From assembly GCA_000818945.1 (NCBI GenBank), contig KN805417.1:1-64000 (forward strand): 64,000 nucleotides of DNA. The letters are read 5' to 3'. The DNA is from Schizochytrium sp. CCTCC M209059. Taxonomy: Eukaryota > Sar > Bigyra > Thraustochytrida > Thraustochytriidae. How positions within the stretch are numbered: the first letter of the stretch is position 1; every line of letters begins with the position of its first letter. This document shows, piece by piece, positions 40,040 to 48,981 of this stretch. A model generated the notes under the pieces. It had not been told where the DNA came from, ran no database searches, and was given only the letters and a program-made list of their open reading frames with translations. The position numbers and the translations under genes are program-made.

Positions 40040-40257
40040 GACGAATCCTGTTGGCAACCTTCAATCATTTTTCATTGTATCAGCACCGATCGGGTTCGTA
40101 TCGCCTGGCGACGGCTCAAGACCCTGATTGCGAACGCGTGTACATGCGTCTCGTCGTTATTTCGCGACAGAGTGCACATCTGATCTTTAATGATCTTTCA
40201 CAGCACGCATCGTTTTCTAAAGCATTCAAGTCTCGCGGGGAAACCCCGTGCAAGTGA
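40040..40257 (+). pseudogene. C-terminal fragment related to the cyclase-like protein
   Basis: A plus-strand frame right after the lipase stop ends at TGA 40255-40257. It reads S-Y-R-L, then ERVYMRLVVISRQSAHLIFN and D-L-S-Q-H-A-S-F-S. The C-terminus of the protein at 23889-27191 has S-Y-R-Y, then K-Y-Q-Y-M-R-L, A-H-L-I-F-N-S-L-T-Q-L-A-S-I-S, and ends at a similar distance. The match is ordered and ends near both stop codons, so the fragment is homologous. There is no ATG or upstream domain, so it is either a relic of a second cyclase-like gene or a last exon joined to something unseen. Joining it to the lipase would need an implausibly short intron. Confidence 0.6.
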
Positions 40258-40816
40258 AACGATCGTATCACTGCAAGTTTCTCACGAGAGCTCTAGCGAT
40301 GTTGCGCAAGAAGGAAGGATTTCAACCAAGCGCTCACTTTGTCTTGTGCAATAAGTTTTTGCTATCAGGCCTCACTGTCAATGACGCAAACTATCTAACA
40401 AAAAAATCCTGTCCAATTGTTGCCGGGCTTTTTGCCATAGCTCGGCGCAGCAAAGAGTGAGTGCCTGTCTGTCAATCATCAGAGTAATGACCCTTGTCAT
40501 TGCTCAGACTCCCTTTCGGCAATTTCAAGCGCCATAAGAATTGACAGCTCTGCTTTGCAATTTGCCACTCACCGCAATCGCCTCGCCGACTCGACGCTCT
40601 TTAGCCCGCTGGACGCGAGTCGCATATTGAAGCTAAGAATCGGGCCAAAGCTCGCAAAAAGATACACGGACATACGAGGAACTCGCTCGAAAGACGCAGG
40701 GCGACGGTCTACGCCACGGGTCAAACTTCGGATCGCAAGGCAAGTGTCCGCTCAGAGCGGCCCGCGGCTACCGCTCCCTGAGCTGAGCGGAAGAGACGAA
40801 CAAGCTAAGTCGAAGA
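40258..40816. other. Spacer upstream of the nucleotidyltransferase fusion
   Basis: This is the 5' flank of the gene at 40817. A 71-codon frame continues to 40460 without recognisable content. Nothing else is supported. Confidence 0.4.
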
Positions 40817-42649
40817 ATGTCCACGGCCTACGTTGTGCTGGTCGCGGGATGCTTCGATCTTTTGCACTCGGGCCACGTCGCGTTTGTAAGAGAGGCACGC
40901 GCGCAGGCCAAAGCAGCAAGCCAAGGGCGTGAGGTGCGTCTCGTCGTGAGTGTTGCAGACGACGCGACGGCGCGTGAGAAAAATCATGGCATCGATCCTT
41001 CGTACCCCGCGGAAGAACGCCTCTTTTTCGTGCAGAACCTGCGCGACGTTGACGAAGCCATGATCAGCGCCGGAACTGGCAAGTCCTTCTTCGTACACGA
41101 CATCGAGTCCCTTAGACCGGACATGTACCTTACAAACGAGGAGGAGGATTCTCAAGAAGGCAGTGCTGCTGCATCACGCGTTGGCGCACGCTATGTCAAA
41201 GCCCAGAGAATTCCTTTGCCAGGTCTTACAGCGCGAAGCACAACGTCAATCCGTGCAATGCTCCGAAACAAGGGTGTGCCGGATCCTAACCGTGAGCCCG
41301 ACCGCGGCAGTCATTCGGCGGACGCAGTCGTGCTTGAAGCAAGCGCGAAGCCGAAGCTTGCGCCCCCCCGGCCGGAAGGCTCCAAGCCGGTTGTCTTCGT
41401 CTCTGGCTGTTACGATTTTTTGCACACGGGTCATGTTGCCTTTTTCAACAGCGCGGCTGCCCTCGGAGACTTATACGTCAGCATCGGCAGCGATGCAAAC
41501 ATCCTCTTGCTGAAAAAGCATCAGGCAATGTTTCCAGAGCAGGAACGCCTGACGATGGTGAGCGCGGTTCGAAGCGTGACGGAAGCGCGAGTTTGCCGCG
41601 GGAGCGGGATGCTCGACTTTGAAGCGGACCTAGATCTCGTCAAGCCAGACATATTCTTCGTCAATGAGGATGGCCATCGTGAGAGCAAGGAGCAAGCATG
41701 CGCGAAGCGCGGAATTCAGTACATGGTAGGCAAACGCGAGCCGGAAGGAGGCCTGGAGGCACGCAGCTCTACAGATTTGAAGAAATCACTCGCGCGCCAG
41801 GGTTCAAGCAAGATCGACTTTTCGACCGCCTCGGCTGCTGGCCTCTCGCGCGAGGACTGGGAGGATTTGAACGGGTTCCCATGGCGCATATGTCTTGCGG
41901 GAGGGTGGCTTGATCAACCATGGGTGTCCTCAGTGCTTCCAGGGTCCGTTATTGTCGTCAACGTCATGCCGCATCTTGCGTTCAAGACGAGATCAGGATT
42001 GGCAACGAGCACGCGTCAGGTGGGCATTCGTCTTTGGGGTCCGCAGGGCCCGCCTTCGGACATTCCTCCTCTCGAGCTCGCGCACTTCCTCTTTGGCGCC
42101 GAAAATCCTCCAGGCAGCAAGTACATTGCAGGCTCGCAGGATGCGATTGGACTTATGCTCCCTGGTATAAGCCGCCTCGACTACGATGGCGGATTCTGGC
42201 CCCATTCCGTATCGCAATGCATCGACCGGCAGGATACGACAGACTGGCTACAGCACGTGCTCTGGTTGGTCCCGCTTCCGTCGCGCCCAGCAGGATATGA
42301 CCCCCTCGAGATCAAAGATCTCTCCAAAGAGAATGTAGCACTGCTCGCTGACGCAAGTTCCCGTGCATGGGATGCCATCGAGGCGCACGATGCGCCGGGA
42401 CTCGGCCAGGCGCTCTCCGACACTATGGTCGCCTGGAGTCGCTTGTTGCCCAACACTGTACCCCAACCCATGGCTGACGAGTGGTGCGCGCCATACAGAG
42501 ACAAGCACCTTGGATGCTTATTCAGTGGCTGCGGCGGTGGATTTCTTCTCGTGATTTCCGACGGCGAGCCGGTGGACCGAGGCTTTCAGGTTGAGATCAA
42601 AACCACGCATTGGCTCGACGACACATCAAAGAGCGCAGGAGAGACATGA
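40817..42649 (+). CDS. Double nucleotidyltransferase fused to a GHMP-kinase-like domain
   Basis: The product is 610 residues from ATG 40817. Two cytidylyltransferase-like Rossmann domains stand in tandem. The first has GCFDLLHSGH at 11-20, the second GCYDFLHTGH at 197-206; both keep the HxGH nucleotide-binding motif. Each is followed by the D-x-x-F/Y-L/V-x-N-E-x-x-H/D pattern and an ARS-T-[ST] segment. From about 350 a third region begins GFPWRICLAGGWLDQPW and continues with RSGLATSTRQ and N-P-P-G-S-K-Y-I-A-G-S-Q-D-A-I-G, which resembles bacterial cytidyltransferase proteins with a sugar-kinase (GHMP) fold tail. A role in making a nucleotide-activated sugar or alcohol is likely; the substrate is unknown. 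Ethanolamine-phosphate cytidylyltransferase also has two such domains but lacks the tail. AATAAA at 42667 follows the stop. Confidence 0.75.
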   Translation: MSTAYVVLVAGCFDLLHSGHVAFVREARAQAKAASQGREVRLVVSVADDATAREKNHGIDPSYPAEERLFFVQNLRDVDEAMISAGTGKSFFVHDIESLRPDMYLTNEEEDSQEGSAAASRVGARYVKAQRIPLPGLTARSTTSIRAMLRNKGVPDPNREPDRGSHSADAVVLEASAKPKLAPPRPEGSKPVVFVSGCYDFLHTGHVAFFNSAAALGDLYVSIGSDANILLLKKHQAMFPEQERLTMVSAVRSVTEARVCRGSGMLDFEADLDLVKPDIFFVNEDGHRESKEQACAKRGIQYMVGKREPEGGLEARSSTDLKKSLARQGSSKIDFSTASAAGLSREDWEDLNGFPWRICLAGGWLDQPWVSSVLPGSVIVVNVMPHLAFKTRSGLATSTRQVGIRLWGPQGPPSDIPPLELAHFLFGAENPPGSKYIAGSQDAIGLMLPGISRLDYDGGFWPHSVSQCIDRQDTTDWLQHVLWLVPLPSRPAGYDPLEIKDLSKENVALLADASSRAWDAIEAHDAPGLGQALSDTMVAWSRLLPNTVPQPMADEWCAPYRDKHLGCLFSGCGGGFLLVISDGEPVDRGFQVEIKTTHWLDDTSKSAGET

Positions 42650-42666
42650 AGTAACAGAGAGAATTG

Positions 42667-42672
42667 AATAAA
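42667..42672 (+). terminator. Candidate poly(A) signal AATAAA
   Basis: A perfect AATAAA lies 18 nt after the stop of the nucleotidyltransferase fusion gene. Confidence 0.4.
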
Positions 42673-43538
42673 CAAACTTTGCCCTAGTGACCAACACGTG
42701 GGCCTAATGCTTATGAAAACCAGCCAAGGCGCTCCCACGTCGCGACTTGCGCATTTATGATTTTCCTTTTGATGTGCTGACCTTTTTTACTAAAGAGATC
42801 AAGAAAAAACGATATAAAAATATAAATAAATCAGGAATCCGACGCTAGGCGTTTTCTAAAGAAGTTGATAAGACTCTCCACGCAGCAAACTACTTGGGCA
42901 TGATGGAGAAAAAGCTATACGTAACAACAGCTCCGTGTAACCTATTAACGTTAAGGCTCCCTGAACGAAAGAACGAAGTCGTTTGGGCAATATACAAGTG
43001 CACAAAGCCTCGACTGTGAGTTGTGTAAAACGACCATTCTCATCTCAATATCAGCAACGTCGGTACACTCCACAAAGATCCGTTGAATTGAATCCGAAGC
43101 TGCGGCGCCGTCGGCGGTCTGGCGCGCAACGGAGGAGAGTCGCGGCACCGCACATTATGCGGACAGGCGCGAGTCAGGATCTGGCTGCTACGGCTACTCG
43201 TGCTTCAGGGGACGGCGTCAGGTGCCGGGTTTGGGCAACGTGTGTGCTGATAGCGTACAAAGAGGTGGGCGGCGTAGAGTGGCAAACGGGAAAGGCAAAG
43301 TCTCTACCCGGGGCATGCCGCTGGGCCGTCGTAAGACGTGGCCGATACAACCCTGAGGCTGCGCCGCGCAGTCACGAGAGATAATCGACATACCGGAGAG
43401 AGGCAGTGGCTACATTGCGACCACGCGTGGAGCTGGAAAAAGCGTTGTGACGCAAGAGAAAAAACATCAAGGCTCTTTCTCGAGTAGGCTGCGCAGCAGC
43501 CGTCGACGTGCGCGCTCGCGTTGAACCCTCGTCTCATT
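42673..43538. other. Spacer upstream of the TKL kinase
   Basis: The first 250 nt are AT-rich, the remainder GC-richer. No gene is supported. An upstream exon of the kinase, coding for a signal peptide or ectodomain, could be hidden here, but I could not find a phase-consistent one. Confidence 0.4.
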
Positions 43539-44786
43539 ATGTCTTGTGATGCGTGCTGGTCTCCTTTATACACTGGAGTTCTGATCGTACTCTCAGTCGT
43601 TAGCTTTGGCATTTACATAAATGTTCTCTCACTGACGCTGAACATTAAGGCCGTCAACCAACGCTCTGAGCTCTCATCTGCATCCCTGTCGCGAAGTCGG
43701 AAAGGAAGCTCCATATTTCTTCGATCGCTTTTCCAAAATTTCACCGGGCGAATAAATCGAAGCTTTTCTCGAAAGAACCGCGTGCGTCCAGATTCTTCGG
43801 CTACAAACACGGTGCGCTCCTTCAAACTGAATGCCGCCCTTTCTGGAAAGCAAATGACGCGCGTTCTCACACAGGCGACACTTCCCATTGGCAGAATCTT
43901 TCAAGCGACAGCCTCGCCTCGAGCTGTGACCGAGAACGATTGGGTCCTTACACCACGCGACATCAAAATCGGGGAAAAGGTGGCGGGCGGCTCGTTTGGA
44001 GAGGTCTTCATTGGCGAGTACATGGGAAGTACCGTAGCAGTCAAAACGCCCAACAAAGACATTCCGCAAGAAATGTACGACAAATTTGTCGTCGAGGTGG
44101 AGCTCATGGTCGGACTCCATCATCCCAACATTGTCCGTTTCATTGGTGCATGCCTTACCATCGGAAGCTCCTTTCTTGTGCTCGAGTATCTCGAAAAGGG
44201 CTGCCTTTACGACTTTCTGCGCACAGAGGAATGCGAAAACTATCTTACCTATCCCAAAATGATCAAATTCGCGACGGACACGGCGCGTGGGATGCGGTAC
44301 CTGCACTCGCGTGTGAAAATCATTCAGCGAGATCTCAAGAGCAGGAATCTTTTGCTCGACTACGCGTACAATGTCAAGATTTGTGACTTTGGACTCAGTC
44401 GGTATGCAGGTGGTAACGAACAAATGACGGCGTGTGGAACGCCATACTGGGCCGCGCCAGAGGTCATTTTGGGAAAGGCATACAACGAAAAGGCTGACGT
44501 CTTCAGCTTTGCAATTGTTCTCTGGGAAATCTGCGCCCGCGAAGAGCCATATGACGGCAGGCCAGGCATTGATACTGCAATCGAAGTTGCGCAAAATGGA
44601 TTGCGACCAAGAATTCCCAAGTCGTGTCCTGGGGCATACCGTCGGCTCATGGAGAGTGCTTGGTCGCACGATCCTCGAGACCGCCCAAACATGGAGCAGG
44701 TACTTGAGCGACTCTTTGAAATGGGCAAGGATGCGCGAGCAAAGGCTTTGAATGCAGGCGCAAGCGCTCGAATTGTTGCAACATAG
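43539..44786 (+). CDS. Membrane-anchored TKL-type protein kinase
   Basis: The product is 415 residues from ATG 43539. One hydrophobic segment, within residues 8-34 (PLYTGVLIVLSVVSFGIYI), is followed by a basic, Ser-rich stretch and then a kinase domain from about 145. Motifs: GGSFGEVF, VAVK with Lys169, IIQRDLKSRN with Asp265, CDFGLSR with Asp283, and CGTPYWAAPEV. The K-S-R-N in the catalytic loop and W-A-A-P-E place it in the tyrosine-kinase-like group (RAF/MLK/plant-receptor relatives), Ser/Thr-specific as a rule. The HRD His is Gln, which is unusual. The short extracellular side may mean a missing 5' exon, or a true receptor stub anchored in a membrane. Confidence 0.85.
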   Translation: MSCDACWSPLYTGVLIVLSVVSFGIYINVLSLTLNIKAVNQRSELSSASLSRSRKGSSIFLRSLFQNFTGRINRSFSRKNRVRPDSSATNTVRSFKLNAALSGKQMTRVLTQATLPIGRIFQATASPRAVTENDWVLTPRDIKIGEKVAGGSFGEVFIGEYMGSTVAVKTPNKDIPQEMYDKFVVEVELMVGLHHPNIVRFIGACLTIGSSFLVLEYLEKGCLYDFLRTEECENYLTYPKMIKFATDTARGMRYLHSRVKIIQRDLKSRNLLLDYAYNVKICDFGLSRYAGGNEQMTACGTPYWAAPEVILGKAYNEKADVFSFAIVLWEICAREEPYDGRPGIDTAIEVAQNGLRPRIPKSCPGAYRRLMESAWSHDPRDRPNMEQVLERLFEMGKDARAKALNAGASARIVAT

Positions 44787-44864
44787 CGTGGCACCTCCCC
44801 AGTTATTGCAAACAAAGATCTCTTCTCCTTTTTTTTGAGGGGGTTGTTGTTACATTAAACAAAC

Positions 44865-47060
44865 TTAATTCAACTTGTACTTTGTATTGTCCAGCATACC
44901 CTGCGCTTTACGGAGTGCAAATACGCAGCCAATTGTCAGCAAAATCCCGCACACGAGAAGAGCGATCGTTGTCGACGCGCTATTTGCCGATGTGTACAAT
45001 GTCAATGTGCCATCGGACCATCGCGGCTCTGTCCAAAGACCATCGTCGTCTGTTAGCTTTTGAGCATCTACAGAAAAAGCACCGTCCTCATAGACAAGAG
45101 CAGGAGATACAGCGTCATGAAAATAGGCGTTGCTACACACGCAACCGCCTCGCAAGCAAGCTAGAGCAGATCGACCCAGCTCGCATGCAGGCGGCTCCGT
45201 CATGACCATACAGTCCAGGTCCTGGGCACACGCATATTTCGCGCTTTCCGTCACTTTCTCAATAAGGCTTGCGTTACGTCCGTACTGCGCCAGATAGTCG
45301 CGTACAAAAAGTGGCACAGGTCTCATGACGTTGTTCTCTACAGGAAACGGGCTGTAAATCCCCGAAAAGAAATTTGGCGCGCCACCGGCAACACCTTCAC
45401 TCGCAGCAAGAAGAGTCGAGCCCATGAAATCCGCCACCGCTGTCGTATCTTCCGCGCCGATAACATCTGCCACTAGCGTACACGCAAAGTCCTTGGTCAG
45501 ACAATCCCAGAGCTCTGCTGCGTGTGTCCCATCAACGAGGACAAAGTTCACTGCATCTGAAATGCTGCCCCCTGCTTGGACAAAGGCGTGGCGAGCAAGC
45601 AACGTGGCAACATCGGCGATTCGAGCCGCCGTCAACGCTTCCGCGTCATCTGCCTCGGGGCCTTTATCGCGGCGATCGTACCGTGAGCTGTATCGCGGGT
45701 TAGCGTCGGTAATTGCCGCATCAAATCCGCTCACCACCAGACCCGCACCACTAAAAGAAACATCCGTTTCCATTTCCGCAGCAAGGAAGCTGTCGAGTGG
45801 CGAGGGAGGCACGACGCCAGAAGTCGTTGCGCCAGTGATCGAAACGTCAACATCTGTGCTTGACGAAGCCACGCTCTGCAGAGCCGCCGCAGCGTTAGCG
45901 CTCGCCGTTCCAGCAGCAGTGTGCACATAGAATGCGCCCGACTCGCTACCAGCGACATTGTTGACGCTCACAACGTCGGTGATGTTGTCAAGACCAAGCG
46001 AGGTCCACGCCAAAGCATAGACGGGTGGATTGGCGCAGGTACTTTCATTGTACGGGCTAGCCGTTTGAGGCGAAAGGCATTCGCCCAGCGCCACATCGTG
46101 AACAAATCTTCGCGAGCCAGCGCGGCTCCACACCTCGCCGTTGAAGAGAGCTACGGCAATTTGCTTCGATAAGGCTTCCAATACAGACTCATCGACCGAG
46201 GCAAGCGCCTTTGCCGCAAGCAAGACAGCCGCCACACCGCTGGCTGTAGTATCTCGGGCCGGCACTACATCATGGAAGAAAGATGCAGCGTCCAAGTTTG
46301 CAGTTAGAAGAACAGTCTCCTTTGCAGAGTTCACAGGGACGGGTCCTGCTGAGGCCCAAACGCTGAGTCCACCCAAAGGGTCGCAGCGCCCGGATGCCAA
46401 GCACGAGAGACTCGTGGCGGTCTCTTTTCCCAGGTAGAACTGGTACCGCGCGCTATGCTGGAAGACGGCGTCAACATACCCGCGGTCGCGATTGCTCGCC
46501 GCCAGCGCACGAATTTCTTCGCTCTGCGTAGCATTTCGTAATCTCGTGACCACGAAGCTAACAGTTTCGTTGAGGAGGCCGTCGCCGGACGGAATCCACG
46601 TTGTCGGCGCCGCCGAGCTGCGAGGGGGTTCCTGCGGCGACCCATCTTCTTCCACAGTGACAATGACGGCCGTTACCCTGATCTTTTTGGCGAGATCTTG
46701 CATAGCCCGTAGGGAATCCCCGTGCAAGAGCGCATCGTCCACGACAAGCGCCACTGCGTCGAGACCCTGTGCATTTTCGATCAGGCCAGTCACATCCTCA
46801 ACGGACTCCACCAGGAAAAGCGCGCCGCCCTCGGCGACGCTCCTGTCGCTCGGCGACCCGCACCCGACCGCGCCGTCGCGCGCGATGGAGCGCACGCACG
46901 GCAGCGAGGCGTACTCGGTGAGCATGGCCTCGGTCATCGCGTTCACCCCATTCACCTCCGCCCGCGCGGGCTGCAGGCCGGCCAGCGCCAGCGCGGCCAG
47001 CGTCGCAGACGCCGCGAGGGCTTTCCGCGCCGCGCCCATGCTGCGCCGCGCCGCGCCCAT
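44865..47060 (-). CDS. NCSTN: Nicastrin, gamma-secretase subunit
   Basis: The product is 731 residues from ATG 47060 (724 from ATG 47039); human nicastrin has 709. A signal peptide is visible (ALAASATLAALALAGLQPARA). The long luminal part contains LPCVRSIARDGAVGCGS, typical of the N-terminal lobe, and an aminopeptidase-like lobe with A-V-A-L-F-N-G-E-V-W-S-R-A-G-S; animals have FNGE followed by DYIGS, so the signature is partly changed. VVSGFDAAITDANPRYSSRYD matches the human segment near the domain end. Cys-rich and N-glycosylation-type sites follow. A single membrane helix (TTIALLVCGILLTIGCVFAL) lies near the C-terminus with a short cytosolic tail. It acts with presenilin, APH-1 and PEN-2 in intramembrane proteolysis; those partners are not in this window. 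Confidence 0.88.
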   Translation of the reverse strand: MGAARRSMGAARKALAASATLAALALAGLQPARAEVNGVNAMTEAMLTEYASLPCVRSIARDGAVGCGSPSDRSVAEGGALFLVESVEDVTGLIENAQGLDAVALVVDDALLHGDSLRAMQDLAKKIRVTAVIVTVEEDGSPQEPPRSSAAPTTWIPSGDGLLNETVSFVVTRLRNATQSEEIRALAASNRDRGYVDAVFQHSARYQFYLGKETATSLSCLASGRCDPLGGLSVWASAGPVPVNSAKETVLLTANLDAASFFHDVVPARDTTASGVAAVLLAAKALASVDESVLEALSKQIAVALFNGEVWSRAGSRRFVHDVALGECLSPQTASPYNESTCANPPVYALAWTSLGLDNITDVVSVNNVAGSESGAFYVHTAAGTASANAAAALQSVASSSTDVDVSITGATTSGVVPPSPLDSFLAAEMETDVSFSGAGLVVSGFDAAITDANPRYSSRYDRRDKGPEADDAEALTAARIADVATLLARHAFVQAGGSISDAVNFVLVDGTHAAELWDCLTKDFACTLVADVIGAEDTTAVADFMGSTLLAASEGVAGGAPNFFSGIYSPFPVENNVMRPVPLFVRDYLAQYGRNASLIEKVTESAKYACAQDLDCMVMTEPPACELGRSALACLRGGCVCSNAYFHDAVSPALVYEDGAFSVDAQKLTDDDGLWTEPRWSDGTLTLYTSANSASTTIALLVCGILLTIGCVFALRKAQGMLDNTKYKLN

Positions 47061-47962
47061 GCTTTTGCCCGCGCTCTCCGCTCCCTCGCTCGCCCGCTCG
47101 CTCGCTCGCTCGGCTCGGGCGGCAGGCGGTCTTTCGAGGTTTGTTTCGTGCGCCTGGATTCCGCACTTGCGCGCCAAACTCGCCACTTGCGCCGGCCAAA
47201 CTCTGTACTTGCGAAAGGGCGCTCTTTTACTCTTTATTCTTGAGTCCTCTGGCCTTGTTGAGCCTTGCTTGCACCGGTGCTTGAGAGCGCCGTGGTGAAC
47301 CGGGTCTTGCGCTACGATGTGGCGCGGTTCTGGTCGCCTTGCTCGGGCTTGATGACATTCCACGTGCAGGAGACATCATCGTCCACGCCATGACGCGAAC
47401 TGTTGGTGGCAAGTTTCTCGATCGACCCCCAGGCAATGGCGCAGGTACGTATGTACATACGAGGGACTTCGAAAAGGAAACGAGAGAAATCGAGAATCAA
47501 CTTTCGATCGTCGACCCAGACGCCCAAGAACGAACTCGGCTACGACCACGTCTTCCGTCGCTTCTCCTCGCCCTCGGCCGGCCAGCCAGCCAGCAGCAGC
47601 CGACCAGCCTGCCAGCCTCCTCGAACCCCGTCCGCTGACCCAGCCAAGCCACGCCAAGCCACGCCCTGACTAGGCTAACCTCCTTTCCATATACTTTTAC
47701 GTATACGTACACGCGCCGGAGAAGTCCGGACTTCTCCGTTGGCGATCGCGCACTTGGGCGCGGCGTTTGGCCGACTTGTCGGGGGCCATTCCGCACTTGG
47801 GCGCGGCGCGGGCAAGTGCGGTATAGGGGGCGCGCGAGTGCGCAAGAGAGCGAGCGCGAAGCCAGAGTCCGAACGCGGCTTCGTCGCGGGCGTCGGTCTG
47901 CGGCGCGCGAGGGCGCGGGCAGCGAGCGAGCGAGCGAGGAGCGGAGAGGCGCGGGCTTAAGC
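47061..47962. promoter_or_regulatory. Divergent promoter region, nicastrin and coiled-coil gene
   Basis: About 900 nt separate two divergent genes, so both promoters should lie here. Visible repeats: GCTC at 47090-47112, GGCCAGCC at 47578-47595, an AAGCCACGCC duplication at 47643-47667, a self-complementary GAAGTCCGGACTTC at 47721-47734, GGGCGCGGCG words at 47757-47815, and GCGA at 47918-47938. No gene. Confidence 0.5.
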
Positions 47963-48646
47963 ATGGAGGCGTCCGCTCGCGCGGCGTCCGCGCTGCTGCG
48001 AGGCCCCGCGCCGGTGGGCGCGCTCGCGGCGGCGTCCAAGGTGACGGCATGGGCCGGCGAGCGCCTGGCGCGGCACGCCGAGCGCGCGTCCTCGGCGGTC
48101 CGCGCGGCCGTGGCCACGCGCGCGGCGCGGGGAGACTTCGCGCACTCGCCCTCGCTGCGCGTGCTCGCCAGCGAGGGCCGCTCCATCGTGGCGGAGCTCC
48201 TCGAGAAGGACGCCCGCAAGGCGGACCACGCCTCCAAGGCCGCGCGTGCCGTCTTCGAGACGCCCTCGCTCGCCGAGGAGGCCGCGCGTCGCGAAATCGT
48301 CCTGGACGCGATCCGCACCGACCTCGCGCCGTCCCCGCGTGAGTCCGTGGCGCCCTGCGTCAGTCTCGGAGGACTGTCTCCCGTCAGTTTCCAGGTGCTC
48401 TTTGGCACCCGCGCAGAGGCCTGGCTCCAGCAAGGCTCGCGAGCCACCACCGAGCTTGCGGCGCGTCTTCAGGACCAGAATGAGTTCCTTGAGGATACCC
48501 ACGTGTACATGACAACTTTTATCGAGCGCCAAAAGGAGAAGATCGAATCTCTCGAGGAAGAAGTTCGCCGTCTTCGACGCGAGCTCCAGGCTTGCCAGCA
48601 ACAGCCTAATTCCTCCTCCGCCGCGCACGGCCTTGCTCTCGATTAA
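47963..48646 (+). CDS. Unknown 227-residue protein with C-terminal coiled coil
   Basis: From ATG 47963 the frame codes 227 residues. The first 110 are Ala/Arg-rich and helical, with segments like ASARAASALLRG and A-V-R-A-A-V-A-T-R-A-A-R. The middle has short conserved-looking blocks (AEEAARREIVLDAIRTDLAP, SLGGLSPVSFQVLFG). Residues about 170-212 form a clear coiled coil with Leu/Ile heptads (QDQNEFLEDTHVYMTTFIE, then IESLEEEVRRLRRELQ). I do not recognise a family. The Ala/Arg-rich N-terminus could be a mitochondrial targeting region, but that is weak. It converges on the CHD gene. Confidence 0.6.
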   Translation: MEASARAASALLRGPAPVGALAAASKVTAWAGERLARHAERASSAVRAAVATRAARGDFAHSPSLRVLASEGRSIVAELLEKDARKADHASKAARAVFETPSLAEEAARREIVLDAIRTDLAPSPRESVAPCVSLGGLSPVSFQVLFGTRAEAWLQQGSRATTELAARLQDQNEFLEDTHVYMTTFIERQKEKIESLEEEVRRLRRELQACQQQPNSSSAAHGLALD

Positions 48647-48981
48647 TCATTCATCCAGATCTGACTTGCCAGGTACCGGCGCACTTGCGCGCCGCTGTCA
48701 GTTCAGTCAGTTTTTCTTTCTTTCCTTCTTAAAGATTAAGTTTGGTTCTTTTTTATCCTCTGATTCAGACAGAACGAGAAGACTTTTTGCCCAGCGGCCA
48801 GAGACCTTACCGTCGCTTTCAGCTAACGAGAACATCGAATACGAAGTCGACAATAAGCAAATTCCTTTCTGACTGATAGGTACTCTCTCCTACTTGATCA
48901 TGACACTCTCGCATCCTATTTGTATGTATTGATTGCTCTCTCTCTCTCTCTGTCCCTCGCGCTCTTGCTCATTGGTGATCT
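48647..48981. other. Short convergent spacer
   Basis: 335 nt between two convergent genes. It holds T-rich tracts and a CT dinucleotide run at about 48934-48950. Nothing else seen. Confidence 0.5.
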
